Below, piece by piece: positions 9,514 to 20,229 of a DNA stretch of 32,622 nt. Source of the stretch: Phoronis australis (taxonomy: Eukaryota > Phoronida > Phoronidae); contig NMRA01000036.1 in NCBI GenBank assembly GCA_002633005.1, forward strand, positions 986,488 to 1,019,109. The letters run 5' to 3'. The notes beneath the pieces are model-generated. The model made no database searches, was not told the DNA's origin, and was given only the letters and a program-made list of their open reading frames with translations. Position 1 is the first letter of the stretch; every line of letters begins with the position of its first letter. Both the position numbers and the translations under genes were made by a program.

Positions 9514-11024
9514 CTGAGAGGGAACAACAACATATAAGATGCAGGATAACATACTGAATATATAGTTTGAGAACATAAAACAATATGCGACATTAACAGC
9601 AGTCAATGTTTCAGCAAGATTTTGTGACATTTTGGGGGGTATGAAAACCAACATATTGATAAAGAATAAAGTGATTAATAATTAGACCCAAAGTTCAAAG
9701 AATTTGCCCCAAGGTTAGTTGCCAACAAGTAAGTTAAGTCAGAGTTCTCCGACAGAGTGTATTCGAATAGTAAAATGCATTCTGAGAAGAGAGATTACAC
9801 AGTTGAAAAAATAACTGTCAAAATTCTAGAAGTGACCTGCCATATAATTGTCATCAAATTCAATGAAGAAGAAAAGTTAGATAAGTCCAAGGAGCACTTC
9901 AAATTGGGCAACTTGTAACGAAAGACTGAAACACATCCTGCAAAAAAAACTTTCGTAAGATGGTGTATACCCAGATTGAATGATACACGGGAATGATGCA
10001 GTACACATTTCACAAAAAATCATCTAACTCATGATGTTTACGAAATCAATTCAATAATTAATTTTGTGCGAGATAACAGGCCTCAAAATACTTTAACTTT
10101 GTGCGGATTTCCATTATTGGGTAATTCGAGTTTTCTCCCTTGGCACAGACTATACAGTCTCACGTCAATTTCAATAACATGGATTGCCTGTTTTTCAGGG
10201 CACTGCATCAGGTGATGCTAACAGAATATCATTTCCCTGGTGGCGACTGCAAACAATAATGCGACCACTCAAAATTAGAAACGAGCCTTATTGTTTTGAA
10301 AATCAATTATGAGTGGGAATTAGCCTGCCTGAGCAGTGGGCGCTCAATTGAAAATACTCAAACGTTGAAGGTGGGTGCTTAGCAGAGCAGTGGATCCTTA
10401 TTCAGAAAATTTTCAAAAGTAGGGGTGGAGCTTAATCAACATGCTTGGGTAGTAACTGGATGTTTACCGAGTCAGACTTACACATTTACATTTCGCAATA
10501 TTTGCCTGTAATGTCTTTTCATTTTGCCTGTAGGTCATACATTAACATAATTATGTGTATTAGGTGGAAGGCAACTACAAATCTTTGTTCGGGCAAAAAT
10601 TAAGAACAATTTGTAATGAACAAATCGAGAAAAAGTTGGCCAACAGAGAATTTGGGATATTCTCTCCAGACAACACAGCAAAAAGTTAGTGGATGTGACT
10701 TGTATTTCCAAAGTGAATAAATACTCACTCACTCAAAATTCCCCAGCTATTACGTATAACTATTCAGTACAGCCATTAAACTGTATTCAACAGGTCTTAG
10801 GCAATTATGGTAAAATCTCACCACTTTCAAAGTACAAAATTGCAACTATTGGTCTATTTTCATTTTTTAAACTAAGACTTATCACATTGTGAATGTCTAT
10901 CATATAATACTTGATGATCCCTTAACTAATTTTGGAATGTAATCAGCAGTCAGCAAGTCCAAATCTTTCAGATACCATTAACTGTCACAGTGATATTACT
11001 GTTAATAGTCTATTGAGGAAAGCT
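9514..11024. other. TSC2 intron 9, unique part
   Basis: AT-rich intron with several 60-75 codon ORFs on both strands, none with splice context in the right phase and none resembling tuberin. Nothing else was recognised. Confidence 0.45.
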
Positions 11025-11841
11025 GCTGTGTTGACATGCACCCACCGTGCATCACAAACAGTGTGTTTCTAGGGGCCACTAGTAGGTGCTGCAGTAGTCA
11101 AATCAGCCCGAAAATCAAATGGTACCAGTGCATTGTCATCATACACCTCTAAGTCAAGTTTCATTTAAATCGGATTCCGTTAATCAGTTCCTTAGCTATC
11201 ATTCAGAAACTCTCTTCCCTCGAACAACACTTGGAAAGCTTTTTGTCACGATGCTGCAATTGGTTCTCTACATATCACCCTGAAACACTGTCAAAACGGC
11301 AACTAGGAGGCGCTGCAGAAATGGAATCTGCCTAAAAATTAAATGGTGCAGGCGCATCCACGGGATCTACGTCTGTGCCAAGTTTTATTGAAAGCTGTCA
11401 ACTGGTTTTCATATCATCCATAAATATTCTTCCCCAAAAATAACATTGTAAAGTCCCTGGTCAAGAACAAAATGGCTACTACGAGGCGCTACAGTGGTCG
11501 AATCCACTCGAAAATTTAATGGTGCCAGTGCATTGATATCACATACCTTTGTGTCAAGTTTCATTGAAATCTGTGAATCTGTTCACTGATATAATTCGGA
11601 ATAACACTCTTCCCCCAGAAATAGTGCGAAAGCCATGCCCCCCTTGAACCCAGAGGGCAGGCAGATTGAAAAGTGCCACAAACTGTTCCAGTGATGTCCT
11701 ACCCATTTCATCAAAATCCAACCAGGGTTTTCGAGATGTCAAGTGAACACCCGGACAACCTAACAACTAGATTATTTCTTAATAGGCAAAGTGACAATAA
11801 TATGCAACCACATATTTAATATAATGTAGGCGCACAAAAAT
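11025..11841 (+). repeat. Sister repeat family (family 2), complete copy
   Basis: It shares the plan of the main family: a head with ATGCACCCACCGTGCATC, monomers and a tail with CCACATATTTAATATAATGT and AGGCGCACAAAAAT. The boxes are CCACTAGTAGGTGC (11076), CAACTAGGAGGCGC (11300) and CTACTACGAGGCGC (11476). Each is followed by TGCAG or TACAG and by GTCAAGTTTCATT or a close variant about 75 bp on. Monomers are longer (223 and 176 bp between boxes) and the boxes deviate from the CTCF consensus. It lies in the intron between exons 9 and 10, in the same orientation as the main family. Confidence 0.75.
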
Positions 11842-12145
11842 CAAAACATCAACTGTGAGGATTTTGCAATCTGAAAAACATAATTGTGAAAGGTTATTTT
11901 CTCAAAATTTAAATGTTTTGTAAATAAAGCCTGACTACTGTTTAAAAAAGATAAGATCACGCTTAATCAAGCTTTGCCAACTTTAAACAATGAATCAGCC
12001 CAGGGCACGAGGGATTGAGACTAAGACTTTTGATGTTACAACATATCACTCTCCTGGGGCTTTGGAGGTAAAATGCACACATTCCTATAGGGATGTGTGC
12101 AAAAGGAGTAACTGAAGAATTTTATAAACAATATTCGTTACTAAC

Positions 12146-12321
12146 CATGAACAGTGAACAGATATCAGCAAGAGGGAAATCATGCATCAACTCATTTTGT
12201 ATACGCATACTCCAAGACACATTGCCTGTTGGACGCCGAATGTAGACCTCTGCCCAGCCCTGGCACCAGCAATTACACTGTTCAGGATCCCAGCCTCGTT
12301 TCTCCGCCTCCTTGAGATTAC
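12146..12321 (-). CDS. TSC2: Tuberin, exon 9 of window: conserved GWAE/RRPTGN block
   Basis: The acceptor AAATGTCAG and donor ATG|GTTAGT bound 176 nt (phase 1 in, phase 0 out), or 58 residues plus a split Gly. CQGWAEVYIRRPTGNVSWSM aligns with human [20 protein letters not shown], one of the best conserved islands of the tuberin linker. The residues before it (NLKEAEKRGWDPEQCNC) are Cys- and charge-rich and differ from human. After it comes MHDFPLADICSLFM in place of the human SPFSSDINNMP stretch. Orthology is unambiguous from the central block. Confidence 0.96.
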
Positions 12322-12733
12322 CTGACATTTAAAGGGAGAACATCATTAGAGTGAATTTCCATTCTCTGCATGTGGCAAATCTGAATTTAATCTTTTTAAA
12401 ACATTTTACAACAAGATCAATGTTAGTACAACATCAGGTCATCATACAACTATGTCACGCATGGTCAACATTGATTATTCTACACTTGTTATGACATGGC
12501 TGAGATATGTGGTGCATTTTTGAATGTCATCAGATACGAAGGAACTACTTCTCCATATCGAATGCGCATTTATTGAATTTCGTGTCAAATGGGCATTTAA
12601 AGAAGATTCATCAATATCTATCTGAAACATCATGCACAGCCAACACAGTACACTACCTAGCATACACAAAGATTTGTGTGTCTATGCAAGTGACAGAGTA
12701 ATCCTGATACAAAAAGTCCTAACAGATATATAC

Positions 12734-12922
12734 CAAGCAAGTCACTCTCAGCTGATGGACTAGGCTGTAGCACAAAACTGTCACGGTCAGCAGCAGGCAT
12801 AGTTGGTTCATCTTGGGTTGAATGCTTTGTGTACAACTGCAAGTCATCTTGGCTCGAAGGAGATGGCACATGCAAGGCGACTGAATGGCCCACAGCTGCT
12901 GAGCGATGCCTGCGCCGAACAC
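12734..12922 (-). CDS. TSC2: Tuberin, exon 8 of window: basic then serine-rich linker
   Basis: The acceptor TTTTACTGTAG and donor CTTG|GTATAT bound 189 nt, phase 1 at both ends. It encodes 62 residues that open with VRRRHRSAAVGHSVAL and continue with SPSSQDDLQLY and LQPSPSAESDLL. The basic start loosely resembles human RDRVRSMSGGHGLRVGALD; the rest does not align. A second frame is open for much of the exon, but only this one connects exons 7 and 9. Because both ends are phase 1 the exon could be skipped without a frameshift. Confidence 0.85.
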
Positions 12923-13513
12923 CTACAGTAAAAGCAACTGTGAATAGGAATTTTATGAGAGAGTGGTGACATAATGATATAAGCTTCAACACTGGATGGT
13001 CAAACTATATTTGACAAACAACGTCCAGTGCCACCTACAGTTCACCTGTAACTTGGGTGGAGATTTAAGGCCAACGTGATGTCTTTGTCAACTTAGGCTG
13101 CCCTGCATAATTGGTAACTGGGTAATAAAAGCAAGTCTGATTTTTGCTCTCAGAACACTGGAGAGTAGTGTGTTGGATGTTTGACAAAGTCATATAAATG
13201 TGTTTACTGCAACTGCACTTAATGAAATTCCAAAATGCCAACTTTATCTCAACAAATAGAATGTATAATACAACATCACCAGTGATTGCTAGACAGAACC
13301 CATGCTCTCCATATATGTCAGCTTTTTTAACGTACTAAAAATAAGACAAAATAAAGTTTCTCTGTCATGATGGTTAATCTTGTTAATAGTATTAATGATG
13401 GGTAATAACAATTATGGCAGCAAAATTCTAATTACAGAATGGATTAGCCACCTTAATAACTTTTCTAGTAACACCATTCATTCATGGTCATGGGGAAGTC
13501 AAACAGTGCACAC

Positions 13514-13725
13514 CTTCAGGCTTATCTGTAGGACTAGCCACTGACAGGGCTTCATCAGGATCCTTATGATTGTACATCTTGTCTAGAAATACCATGCACT
13601 TTTCACACAAGCCATCCTTGATAACTTTGCCACTAGCACCACTTGTAGTTATGGTAATCAACTTGTTCCCCAGCAACCATGTCTGTGAAGAGCCGCCCTT
13701 CAGCAAAAACTCCATGACATGAGAC
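13514..13725 (-). CDS. TSC2: Tuberin, exon 7 of window: EFLL...TWLVGNKL block
   Basis: The acceptor GTTTATTCTTAG and donor GAAG|GTGTGC bound 212 nt (phase 2 in, phase 1 out), or 70 full codons. [20 protein letters not shown] with ITTSG following matches human [20 protein letters not shown] and VTTSV. The following residues ([15 protein letters not shown], then [11 protein letters not shown]) are specific to this species. The head of repeat copy D (13799) lies only 73 bp from the acceptor, so the branch point and polypyrimidine tract must fall in that gap or inside the element. Confidence 0.96.
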
Positions 13726-13798
13726 CTAAGAATAAACTCCGAAAATTAAGACCAAAGTTTATGGATAACATCACATCAGCCTCTGGCCAAGAATTAAA

Positions 13799-15845
13799 CA
13801 AGAGCATCGCGGAGCGTTGAAATGCGCCCACGAATGCATCGCAAATGGTGTGCTTTTAGGGTTGGTTATTTGTGTCATAAAAATGGCCACTAGATGGCAC
13901 AAAAACAAACAATCCGTCCAAAAACAGGTACAAGTCATTGCAGCTTCTTTAATAAAAAGCGATACACCAAATTTCATACAAATCCGTCACGGAACTTCAG
14001 AAAAACAAAGGATAACAGAATAAAATGAAATTGCCACTAGGGGGCACAGTGTTCATAGGATCCGCCTAAGTCGTCACTGTCTGTTGTTAGCTTCATACAC
14101 TAACAAAATTTAATAAAGATTCTGATGTGGGTTTAGGAGATACAGCTCTGGGCGCAAAACAAAAAAAAACTACCACGAGGTGGCATCAGAGTAGTCAAAG
14201 TCGTCATCACCAACCGTACTCTTCACACTGAGCACATATGTGCCAATTTTCAAAACCATATAATTTGGTTGATAGAGAGGTAGACGCCAAAAAACAGACT
14301 TGAAAACAGCAGAAATGGCCACTAGCTGGCGCAAAGTAAGTTGATTCTATCCGAAAACAAGAAAATGCCCGTATTCAAAATTTTATGAAAACCTGTTGAG
14401 GAACTTTGAAGTTCCTGCAAAAGGTTTAGGAGATGCAGTCATGGGCGCAAAAAAAGAAACTGCCACTAGGAGGCGCCACAGTAGTCGAAGTCATCGAAAA
14501 ATCATTCTCAGCCATCCACGTCATAGTAAAAAGTTACATACATGCCAATTTTCACAATTATCCTGAAAGCGGTTTGGTTGATAGAGGGGTGGACGCCAAA
14601 AAACAGACTCGAAAACAGTAAAAATGGCCACTACGTGGTGCAAACTACGTCGAATTCGTCTGAAAATATAAAGATAGCGTCACCTCGCTAACAGAAGCCT
14701 GGACGCCAAATTTTATGAAATTATGTTGAGGACCTTTGAAGATACAGAGGTAAACAAAAAAAAAATGATACTAGGTGGCACACCAGTTGTCAGATCTGTT
14801 TGAAAGTCGCCGTCGTCCATTGTCAACATCATATAAATGCACTTACTAAATTTTGTAAAGATGCTGCAAACGGTTTAGGAGATATAGCCATAGGCGCAAA
14901 AAAAAAAATTGCCACTAGGAGGCACCACAGTATGCGAAGTCGTCGGAAAATCATTGTCAAATGTTCTCTTCATAGTAAGAACATACATGCCGATTTTCAC
15001 GATCATGCTTAAAGCAGTTTGGTTGATAGAGGAGTGGACGTCAAAAAACAGACTCGAAAACAGTAAAAATGGCCACTACGTGGTGCAAACTACGTCGAAT
15101 TCGTCTGAAAAATATAAAGATAGCGTCACCTCGCTAACAGAAGCCTGAACGCCAAATTTTATGAAATTATGTTGAGGACCTTTGAAGATACAGAGGTAAA
15201 CAAAAAAAAATGATACTAGGTGGCACACCAGTTGTCAGATCTGTTTGAAAGTCGCCGTCGTCCATTGTCAACATCATATAAATGCACTTACTAAATTTTG
15301 TAAAGATGCTGCAAACGGTTTAGGAGATATAGCCATAGGCGCAAAAAAAAATTGCCACTAGGAGGCACCACAGTATGCGAAGTCGTCGGAAAATCATTGC
15401 CAAATGTTCTCTTCATAGTAAGAACATACATGCCGATTTTCACGATCATGCTTAAAGCAGTTTGGTTGATAGAGGAGTGGACGTCAAAAAACAGACTCAA
15501 AAACAGTAAAAATGGCCACAAACTACATCCAATCCATCCGAAAACGGGAGGAAACTATCGTCTCACTAATAGATGCCTAATACCAAATTTTATAAAAAAA
15601 CGTTGAGGACCTTTGAAGATACAGAGGTAAACGTAAAAAACTAAAATTGCCACTAGGGGGCACATCGGTAGTGGGATCTGTCCGAAAGTTGGCTCATGCC
15701 GTCCCATCCATGAAAGGAACACATTGTGCAAAATTTCACGAACATACGTCAATTGGTTTTGGAGATAGAGCAGCGGACGCCAGACGGACGGATGGACAAA
15801 GATGACGGCATAATGCGTCCACATATAAATATGAGCGCGCATAAG
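13799..15845 (+). repeat. CTCF-box repeat family, copy D (expanded, about 2.05 kb)
   Basis: The head CAAGAGC carries a near-perfect hairpin (CATCGC-GGA-GCGTTG, one mismatch) and ATGCGCCCAC. Boxes lie at 13887, 14034, 14173, 14319, 14463, 14628, 14768, 14912, 15073, 15213, 15355 and 15650. Spacings are mostly 139-165 bp; the last gap (295) is two monomers, one of which lost its box near 15515. The boxes at 13887, 14034 and 15650 are exact CTCF consensus matches. The expected C monomer between 14319 and 14463 is missing. The tail is GGACGG-rich with the terminal hairpin slightly decayed. It lies in the intron between exons 6 and 7, antisense to TSC2. Confidence 0.9.
14598..15487 (+). repeat. 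Recent tandem duplication of a 445-bp higher-order unit
   Basis: Positions near 14598-15042 and 15043-15487 are nearly identical. Differences seen are one base in GCCTGGACG/GCCTGAACG, one in CATTGTCAAATG/CATTGCCAAATG, one extra A and a shorter A-run. The unit holds three monomers (boxes 14628, 14768, 14912 against 15073, 15213, 15355; offsets 445, 445, 443). All other monomers in the window are much more diverged, so this duplication is young. Confidence 0.9.
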
Positions 15846-18204
15846 AACTGTAATTTTTAAATTTCTTAACAGAGGGTTATGGAATCCATAGACTGACCCC
15901 GGAACACCTGAAAGCGAACACCTAATTAGGAATTAAAACCTCAATTTCTTCGCTTGGTAACAAATTTCTAGTATTTATTTTAGTTTTCATTTAATGGAGT
16001 TAAGATACTTTAGGTTTCACTAAAATGCATTGAGTATTTAGGTAGAGCAATTATACTCATATTCTTGAACCCTACAAGGAGATGCCAAGCAATACTTCTA
16101 GAAAACCTGGCAGCAACCAATACTCAGCTCTGAAACAGAGCTGAAAGGCCATCGAAGCGCTTTTCACAGATTTGTAAACTGGACATAAATCCAAAGAGTG
16201 GGAGGAAAATAAAGACTCATTCAGTGTGTTAGTACTAACCAAATCATAAAATTCCCTTGACATATTTAAGGAACCATAAGCCATGCACTGACACAGAGTT
16301 GTTAAATGTTTTCTTGAATTTTCCCTCTTATCCATATTTCTTATTCTTTCGACTGTCCCTGCCCCCACACCTATGTCGGTTGCCATGGTGTAACCTTGAT
16401 GNTCCGGCTTCCTACAGCCCTGTATATTGGATTTGTGAAATATACAGTCATTCAAATTAAAACAGTGAAAAATTCAATAATGTTCGTCTGAAACTTAGAA
16501 ACAATCCGTCCGGGAATATAAAAATTGAAACATTAACTGAACAGGTGTGCAGCAGTGTTTTGTTTTGGCTTCGATGAATTTCTTATAGTTTTCTAATACT
16601 ATTTTCGTGTCTTAGCTTCTGGATCCCCACCCCCCTGTGTTCATCACAGCACTGGAAAATAACAGCGAAAACTGTGCTGATTTGCAGAATTTGAGGTAAG
16701 GACTGTATCCCAAAAAGCAGATTTTATGCTACCAGTGAGGAAGATTCAAGGAATGCTGCTAGCAGACGATTGTGTCAGTAAGAAAACACACACTCTATAT
16801 TGGGTCACAATTTCCTGTAAATATATCAGTGTAGATATACAGCATGCAACCATAACTAAACATTTTCGGGATGCAATTTAGACAAGTGACCTATTTACCA
16901 TGACCCACATTAAAACCAGCAAGGCCTAAAAATAGCTGCCTAATCACTGAGAGTCGGAATTTTCATCGGTAAATCTTGGCAGCAAGTTTATAATTTTTAG
17001 ACCAGTAAAACTGCTTTTTTAGGAACGACACCTTGTAATCAATGTTTTAGGTAATCCGAATGAACGAGCCCAATCAAATTTGGCATCGTATCGTTGTATA
17101 CAGATTGGCTCCACTGTCCCGTATATAACAGTAATTTCATGGCATACTGAATAGTAATAAAGGTTGATATTTTATATACAGTTTGAGTGTGATAAGTACG
17201 ACTTAATTCCACACTTTCAACATACAGACTTCCAGCCCTGTTTAAGGGTTGGTTTACCAAATAACCTGGCAGGACATAGTTCGGGATTTATAGTAGAGGC
17301 ACATTCGCCCCATAGTTGAACACAACCTATTCCATGATAAATATTTTGATAATTTTGTTACAAAATGCAGGGAAATCATGAATAGCATAGTTACCTCAAA
17401 TACTCCATGACATTTCTTACTCAAATAGTTTTAAAAAATGAAGCTGAGAGACCTCAACAGAGGAGTTTCTTTAAAATGGGTCCAAACTAGCCCTGTTATA
17501 AGTGGCACTATTATGTCGTTTTCCCGTTGCTCCCAACTTGTTAGATTCTATAGCCCAACAACAAGTTGAGAAGATCACCCCTGTAGCCAATATCTTACAC
17601 GACTGATTAACTCCATTCTGGCATTGATGGTTGGAGGGCCAGTTCTATTTTGTTCGATAATTGCTCTAATCTTCAAAGATCACAATCTAGCCTGACTGAG
17701 CTGTGTTGTTAAAAACAAAAAGTTAAATTATAACATATTTGAACATAAACTATAGCATTTCTGAATTCAAATGCTGATCATGTTTAGTGTTTGAATCGCC
17801 AAAATCGCCCAACTACAATGGTACCGAAGTTACGACAATCTATTCTTTCCAAACACTCTAGTTTGACTGTGTTCACACATGGTCTGTAATAAGCCTGGTA
17901 GATAATTGGCCTGTCTGCTGTCATACCAGACAAAAGACTGTGCTTGGCAGTTAACAAATGAGTTAGATGTTATCACATCCTCACAACCATCTACGTCTGG
18001 AAAAGTCACTGAACGGGAGAACGCCGTCATGCCAGCATGTATTCTGATCTTCAACATCCTAAAGCTGGATTATTTATATCTCACTCAATTGACTGGTTGT
18101 ATAAGAATATATCAAAATGACGAAATAAAATCAAAGCAAGAGAGCCTAATAGACATGATCTCCATACAAATCTTCTGTCAACTTACAGATGTCAGTACAT
18201 TTAC
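15846..18204. other. TSC2 intron 6, unique part
   Basis: AT-rich intron. It contains a 127-codon minus-strand ORF (16072-16455) with no recognised domain and no splice context; it spans an ambiguous base at 16402. Nothing else was recognised. Confidence 0.45.
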
Positions 18205-18372
18205 CTTTGTGGCATACTGGAACATTGGGAGAACGTGTATCTGGACAAAGTGTCAATACATGTTTCTGTCAATTCCGTGTGAAAAAGAGACAATGAGGGA
18301 TCAATGCCATCTTTGACCGTAACTGCAGGTGGAATGTCTGTGTGTAAGCTCGTTGGGCGTGGTGCTGACTTC
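18205..18372 (-). CDS. TSC2: Tuberin, exon 6 of window: ELTETC block
   Basis: The acceptor CACTTGCAG and donor CAAAG|GTAAAT bound 168 nt, phase 2 at both ends, or 55 full codons. FHTELTETCIDTLSRYTFSQ matches human [20 protein letters not shown], and the last residues CSSMPQR align with FTAVPKR across the next junction. The N-terminal part KSAPRPTSLHTDIPPAVTV is species-specific. The human segment that would precede it, including the alternatively spliced exon with Ser981, has no counterpart between this exon and exon 5. Confidence 0.95.
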
Positions 18373-18889
18373 CTGCAAGTGTAGAAGCAACATCACCCTG
18401 TTCAATGAATTGGATAACTCTTGTTGTCATGTTTAGACAACTTTTCAATCACAAGACCTTGACATATTTCTAAGTTAACATTTTTGCATCAATTCAATGA
18501 AATCACTTCCACTGTGTACCGTAAGCAAGACAAAAACAATTCACTCTGATTTCTTATATTTGTTATACCACCGCAGACTCAAATTTTGAAGGACTCTTCT
18601 GAAATTTGGTATGACCATATATCACAACAAGGGTTATCTAATATGTTTCATCTGTTGCTCGCTTCTAACTTCCATTCTCAAGTTACTATTCAAAATTTAC
18701 TGATGACTGAGATCCGACACTGGTACATTTCTCAGGCTCCAGTACAATCATGTGTCACCGTGGGTGCTATACAGGTCCAGTTACTAGCATGAGTGATCCA
18801 TATGAAATTAACACTGGATGTTACAGTACTTTCAATCATCTGTTTATAACAGTCAAGAAGAGAACATAGCATAGTGTGGCTTTGCAACA

Positions 18890-19340
18890 CGAGAGGTCAC
18901 TTTCGGCGGTGTTTTTGGGTTAGGCATCATGTCATTGGCATTTTAGTTATAGAAAGCTGCGGTGGCATCGGTGGAGTCGTTGTGGGCATTGGATGGCTTC
19001 TTTCGCTAGTCAGTAGTGTTCTAGTCATTTTCATTTTTGTCCCAGGGTCACTGTGGACATCATCATTGGCAATGTTTGCTGCAATACTAACACCATCAAT
19101 GCCATTCTTGTTCGCTCACCACTGTAGTCCAAGCATTGCTGTTGTCATTAGCAGTGTCATTGGAGTCCTTGTGATGTTTGAAGTAGGCATCACATGATTG
19201 TTGACACTGGCAGCAGCGTCGCTCTCACAAAAGTTAACGAGTAGGCATCAGTGTCGTTGGGTTGCTGATGGCATTGTTGGTGTTGTTCCTAGTACCAGCA
19301 TAATCGGTTGTCTTTGTATTGGTTAGTACCATGGCCATCG
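18890..19340. repeat. Degenerate trinucleotide-like low-complexity tract
   Basis: Variants of GTCATTGG, GGCATTG and GTTGTTG recur with a rough 3-base rhythm. This gives a Val/Ile/Gly-rich plus-strand ORF (18874-19197) and, on the minus strand, stretches such as DSNDTANDNSNA. The pattern looks like an eroded simple repeat rather than a protein. It lies in intron 5. Confidence 0.45.
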
Positions 19341-19400
19341 TGGTCATGAGTATGCCTGCTTCCGTTGTTTACTTCATTCCTATGTTTTTCATTTGATTTC

Positions 19401-19475
19401 TCCAAGTGTCACAAGACTTCGCTAAGTGTCACTCGATTTCGCCAAGTGTCACTCGATTTTGCCAAGTGTCACTCC
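19401..19475 (+). repeat. 20-bp tandem repeat, about four copies
   Basis: Units start at 19401, 19421, 19441 and 19461 with the core CCAAGTGTCACTCGATTTCG. The last three are nearly identical. It adjoins the low-complexity tract in intron 5. Confidence 0.85.
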
Positions 19476-20110
19476 TTTGAGCACTTTCATTTTTGGTTTT
19501 AATTTCTGGCTTTTGCCATTGATAAAGATCAAACAAGTTTTAGGAATAACAAAATGCCAAATGTGTTTTTACTACAATTTACTGAATGAAGTTATAAATT
19601 ATATACTTCAACTGTTACAGTGTTTAACATTTTAATAAAATCCATCATGTTAACATAGATATAATTTAGATGCTGAATGAAAACCTATACCTTCTGTTTC
19701 CACAACCTAACAAATTCTACATATTATTATATTATTTGGATTTTTCAAAAACAGATTTTTGGGTCATAAATTCGTGTTACAGTATTCTAAGGAATTAAGG
19801 AACTTTGATTTATGAAAAGTTTACCTAAAAGAATCCAATCCAATACTTTATATTTATTTACTAACAAGTGTTCCAAACTTCTTTGTCACACAAATATTGT
19901 CCACTTTCTTTAGAAACATAATGTGTTAAATGTTTTCCAACATCCTATGAGTAACATTAATTTTTACTTTTCCAGGGACAGCCCATATAACTTATTTCTA
20001 ATATTTGGCACAAGCTCTGGCCTTGAGCAAAAACTATTTTTCTATTTTTCACTGTCCTATCCTGCAATAAGATTCAAACACAACTCACTAAGTTAATTCT
20101 TATTCCTTAC

Positions 20111-20229
20111 TTTCGAAATGTTGATGACAGACTTCCCGACCTTCGTCTGTCTGCTGAGTCTTCATTGACAGAAAGAGGCTTGCGGCTACTGGACTCCTCA
20201 AACTGACGGAGTACATTTGTCTTCAATCC
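20111..20229 (-). CDS. TSC2: Tuberin, exon 5 of window: end of tuberin domain, Akt-type site
   Basis: The acceptor TCTCCTTGAAG and donor CGAAA|GTAAGG bound 119 nt (phase 0 in, phase 2 out), or 39 codons. GLKTNVLRQFEES aligns with human GLRSNVLLSFDDT. RRRSGSL aligns with human RARSTSL, which carries Akt site Ser939. Arg is kept at -5 and -3, so the RxRxxS consensus is intact here. The acceptor lacks a long pyrimidine tract but is the only AG that keeps the frame. Confidence 0.95.

Noticed and set aside
14433-15606. Similar 60-95 codon ORFs recurring in several repeat monomers
   Set aside because: They come from the shared monomer sequence, switch frames between copies and show no protein family or conserved start. 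They are by-products of the repeat.
16072-16455. 127-codon minus-strand ORF in an intron
   Set aside because: No recognised domain; it contains an ambiguous base at 16402, and exons 6 and 7 join in phase without it.
18874-19197. Val/Ile-rich plus-strand ORF resembling a membrane protein
   Set aside because: It derives from an eroded simple repeat of GTC/ATT/GGC-like triplets.
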